Below, piece after piece: positions 4,311-5,044 of a stretch of 5,044 nt of DNA. The translations under genes were made by a program, and so were the position numbers. The stretch's first letter is position 1, and every line of letters starts with the position of its first letter. The stretch is taken from assembly GCA_902373595.1 (NCBI GenBank), contig CABKMX010000087.1, positions 1 to 5,044 on the forward strand. Reading direction: 5' to 3'. The DNA comes from an uncultured Christensenellaceae bacterium. Lineage in GTDB: Bacteria; Bacillota; Clostridia; Christensenellales; UBA3700. The notes under the pieces were generated by a model. The model was not told where the DNA came from. It did no database searches and worked only from the letters and a program-made list of their open reading frames with translations.

Positions 4311-5044
4311 ATGATCAAGACAATTTGGAGCGACAACGTCGACACCACAGCCTATCCCCGTCCGCAGATGGTCCGCGGAAGCTACGAGAGTCTGGACGGC
4401 GAATGGGACTACAAGATCGTCGCCGGGGAGTATTCCCCCAAGGCGAACGACGGCTATGACGGCAAGATCCGCGTGCCGTTCGCACTCGAATCGCCGCTGT
4501 CGGGCGTAGGCAGACACCTGAAAGCGGACGAGACGCTGGTCATGCGCCGCACGTTCGCAGGGCGCGCCGAGGACAAATTCCTGCTGCACATAGGCGCGGC
4601 GGACTTCTTTTGCATCGTTTGGCTCAACGGCAAAGAGCTGACCCGTCACACGGGCGGCTATACCGCGTTTGAGGCGGAAGCCGTCGCCGAGGAACAAAAC
4701 GAGCTCGTGCTCGTCGTCCGCGACCCGTCCGAGCACGGAGTCGGCGCGCGCGGCAAACAACGCGAACGGGGTGGCGGAATTTGGTACACTCCCCAATCGG
4801 GAGTGTGGCAGAGCGTGTGGCTCGAATATGTCCCCGACACCTATGTCACGCGCTTGAAGATCACCCCGAGCGTCAAAGACGACAGCGTCAACATCAAGGT
4901 GTTTACCAACACGGGCACCAAAAATTTCATCTTTATCGACGAGGACGGCAAGCCGTTTGACTGCACCGACGGCGAGATCAACTACAAGGTCGCGTCGCCC
5001 ATCTATTGGACGCCCGAGACCCCCAAGCTCTACCACTTCGAGAT
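4311..5044 (+). CDS. Glycoside hydrolase family 2 protein, N-terminal part (runs off right edge)
   Basis: 244 codons are open to the window edge with no stop. Residues about 25-175 match the GH2 sugar-binding jelly-roll domain: SLDGEWDYKI (27-36), RVPFALESPLSGVG (54-67), VWLNGKELTRHTGGYTAFEAE (103-123) and the typical RGKQ (147-150) with IWYTPQSGVWQSVWLE (157-172). From about 177 an immunoglobulin-like domain begins (VTRLKITP), and YWTPETPKLYHFE (232-244) looks like its last strands, which makes this domain rather short. GH2 enzymes remove beta-linked galactose, glucuronate or mannose from glycans. The catalytic TIM barrel lies beyond the window, so the substrate cannot be told. There is no signal peptide, so it is probably intracellular. 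The start has a good ribosome binding site and its own promoter. It is divergent from cysK. Confidence 0.88.
   Translation, partial: MIKTIWSDNVDTTAYPRPQMVRGSYESLDGEWDYKIVAGEYSPKANDGYDGKIRVPFALESPLSGVGRHLKADETLVMRRTFAGRAEDKFLLHIGAADFFCIVWLNGKELTRHTGGYTAFEAEAVAEEQNELVLVVRDPSEHGVGARGKQRERGGGIWYTPQSGVWQSVWLEYVPDTYVTRLKITPSVKDDSVNIKVFTNTGTKNFIFIDEDGKPFDCTDGEINYKVASPIYWTPETPKLYHFE

Noticed and set aside
2701..4459. Overlapping + strand open frames antisense to comF and cysK (294 and 484 codons)
   Set aside because: They are shadows of two well-supported genes, with Arg-rich, motif-free translations and no start signals.
4287..5036. Minus-strand 249-codon open frame opposite the GH2 gene
   Set aside because: The + strand frame carries clear GH2 motifs, a promoter and a ribosome binding site. 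The antisense frame has none and would run through the divergent promoter.

Overview
The window looks like chromosome from a fairly GC-rich Bacillota bacterium, most likely an uncultured gut-type Clostridia. The reasons are strong AGGAGG-like ribosome binding sites, sigma-A type -35/-10 boxes with 17-bp spacers, a ComF protein, an oligo-1,6-glucosidase type GH13 enzyme and a GH2 glycosidase. Codons mostly end in C or G. The taxonomic call is inference; no rRNA or marker gene is present.

Layout. Positions 1-90 hold the last 29 codons of a + strand gene, probably a membrane protein, followed by a GC-rich terminator hairpin. Positions 91-731 lie between convergent genes and have no credible coding sequence. 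They are packed with palindromes: single hairpins, a 257-318 stem, an array of five hairpins of different sequence joined by the constant heptamer GTGAAAT (318-443), and a 223-bp nested inverted-repeat element (511-733) whose outer arms enclose a bidirectional terminator (537-587) and a second long stem (596-707). This region is the most unusual part of the window.

Positions 732-4174 are a minus-strand operon, read right to left: cysK (cysteine synthase), comF (zinc-ribbon plus phosphoribosyltransferase protein) and a GH13 alpha-glucosidase. The genes overlap by 32 and 20 bp, and each downstream gene has a ribosome binding site inside the end of the gene before it, so translation is probably coupled. 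A consensus-like promoter lies just before cysK, and the operon probably ends at the 537-587 terminator.

From 4311 to the right edge runs the start of a GH2 glycosidase on the + strand. It is divergent from cysK and has its own TTGAAA-17-TATAAT promoter. Both divergent promoters predict very short leaders, only about 11-15 nt.

Functionally, the two glycosidases suggest an organism that uses oligosaccharides. The alpha-glucosidase has the active-site valine associated with alpha-1,6 specificity. cysK and comF do not fit an obvious pathway with it, so the operon is probably one of convenience. The GH2 substrate cannot be settled because its catalytic domain is outside the window.
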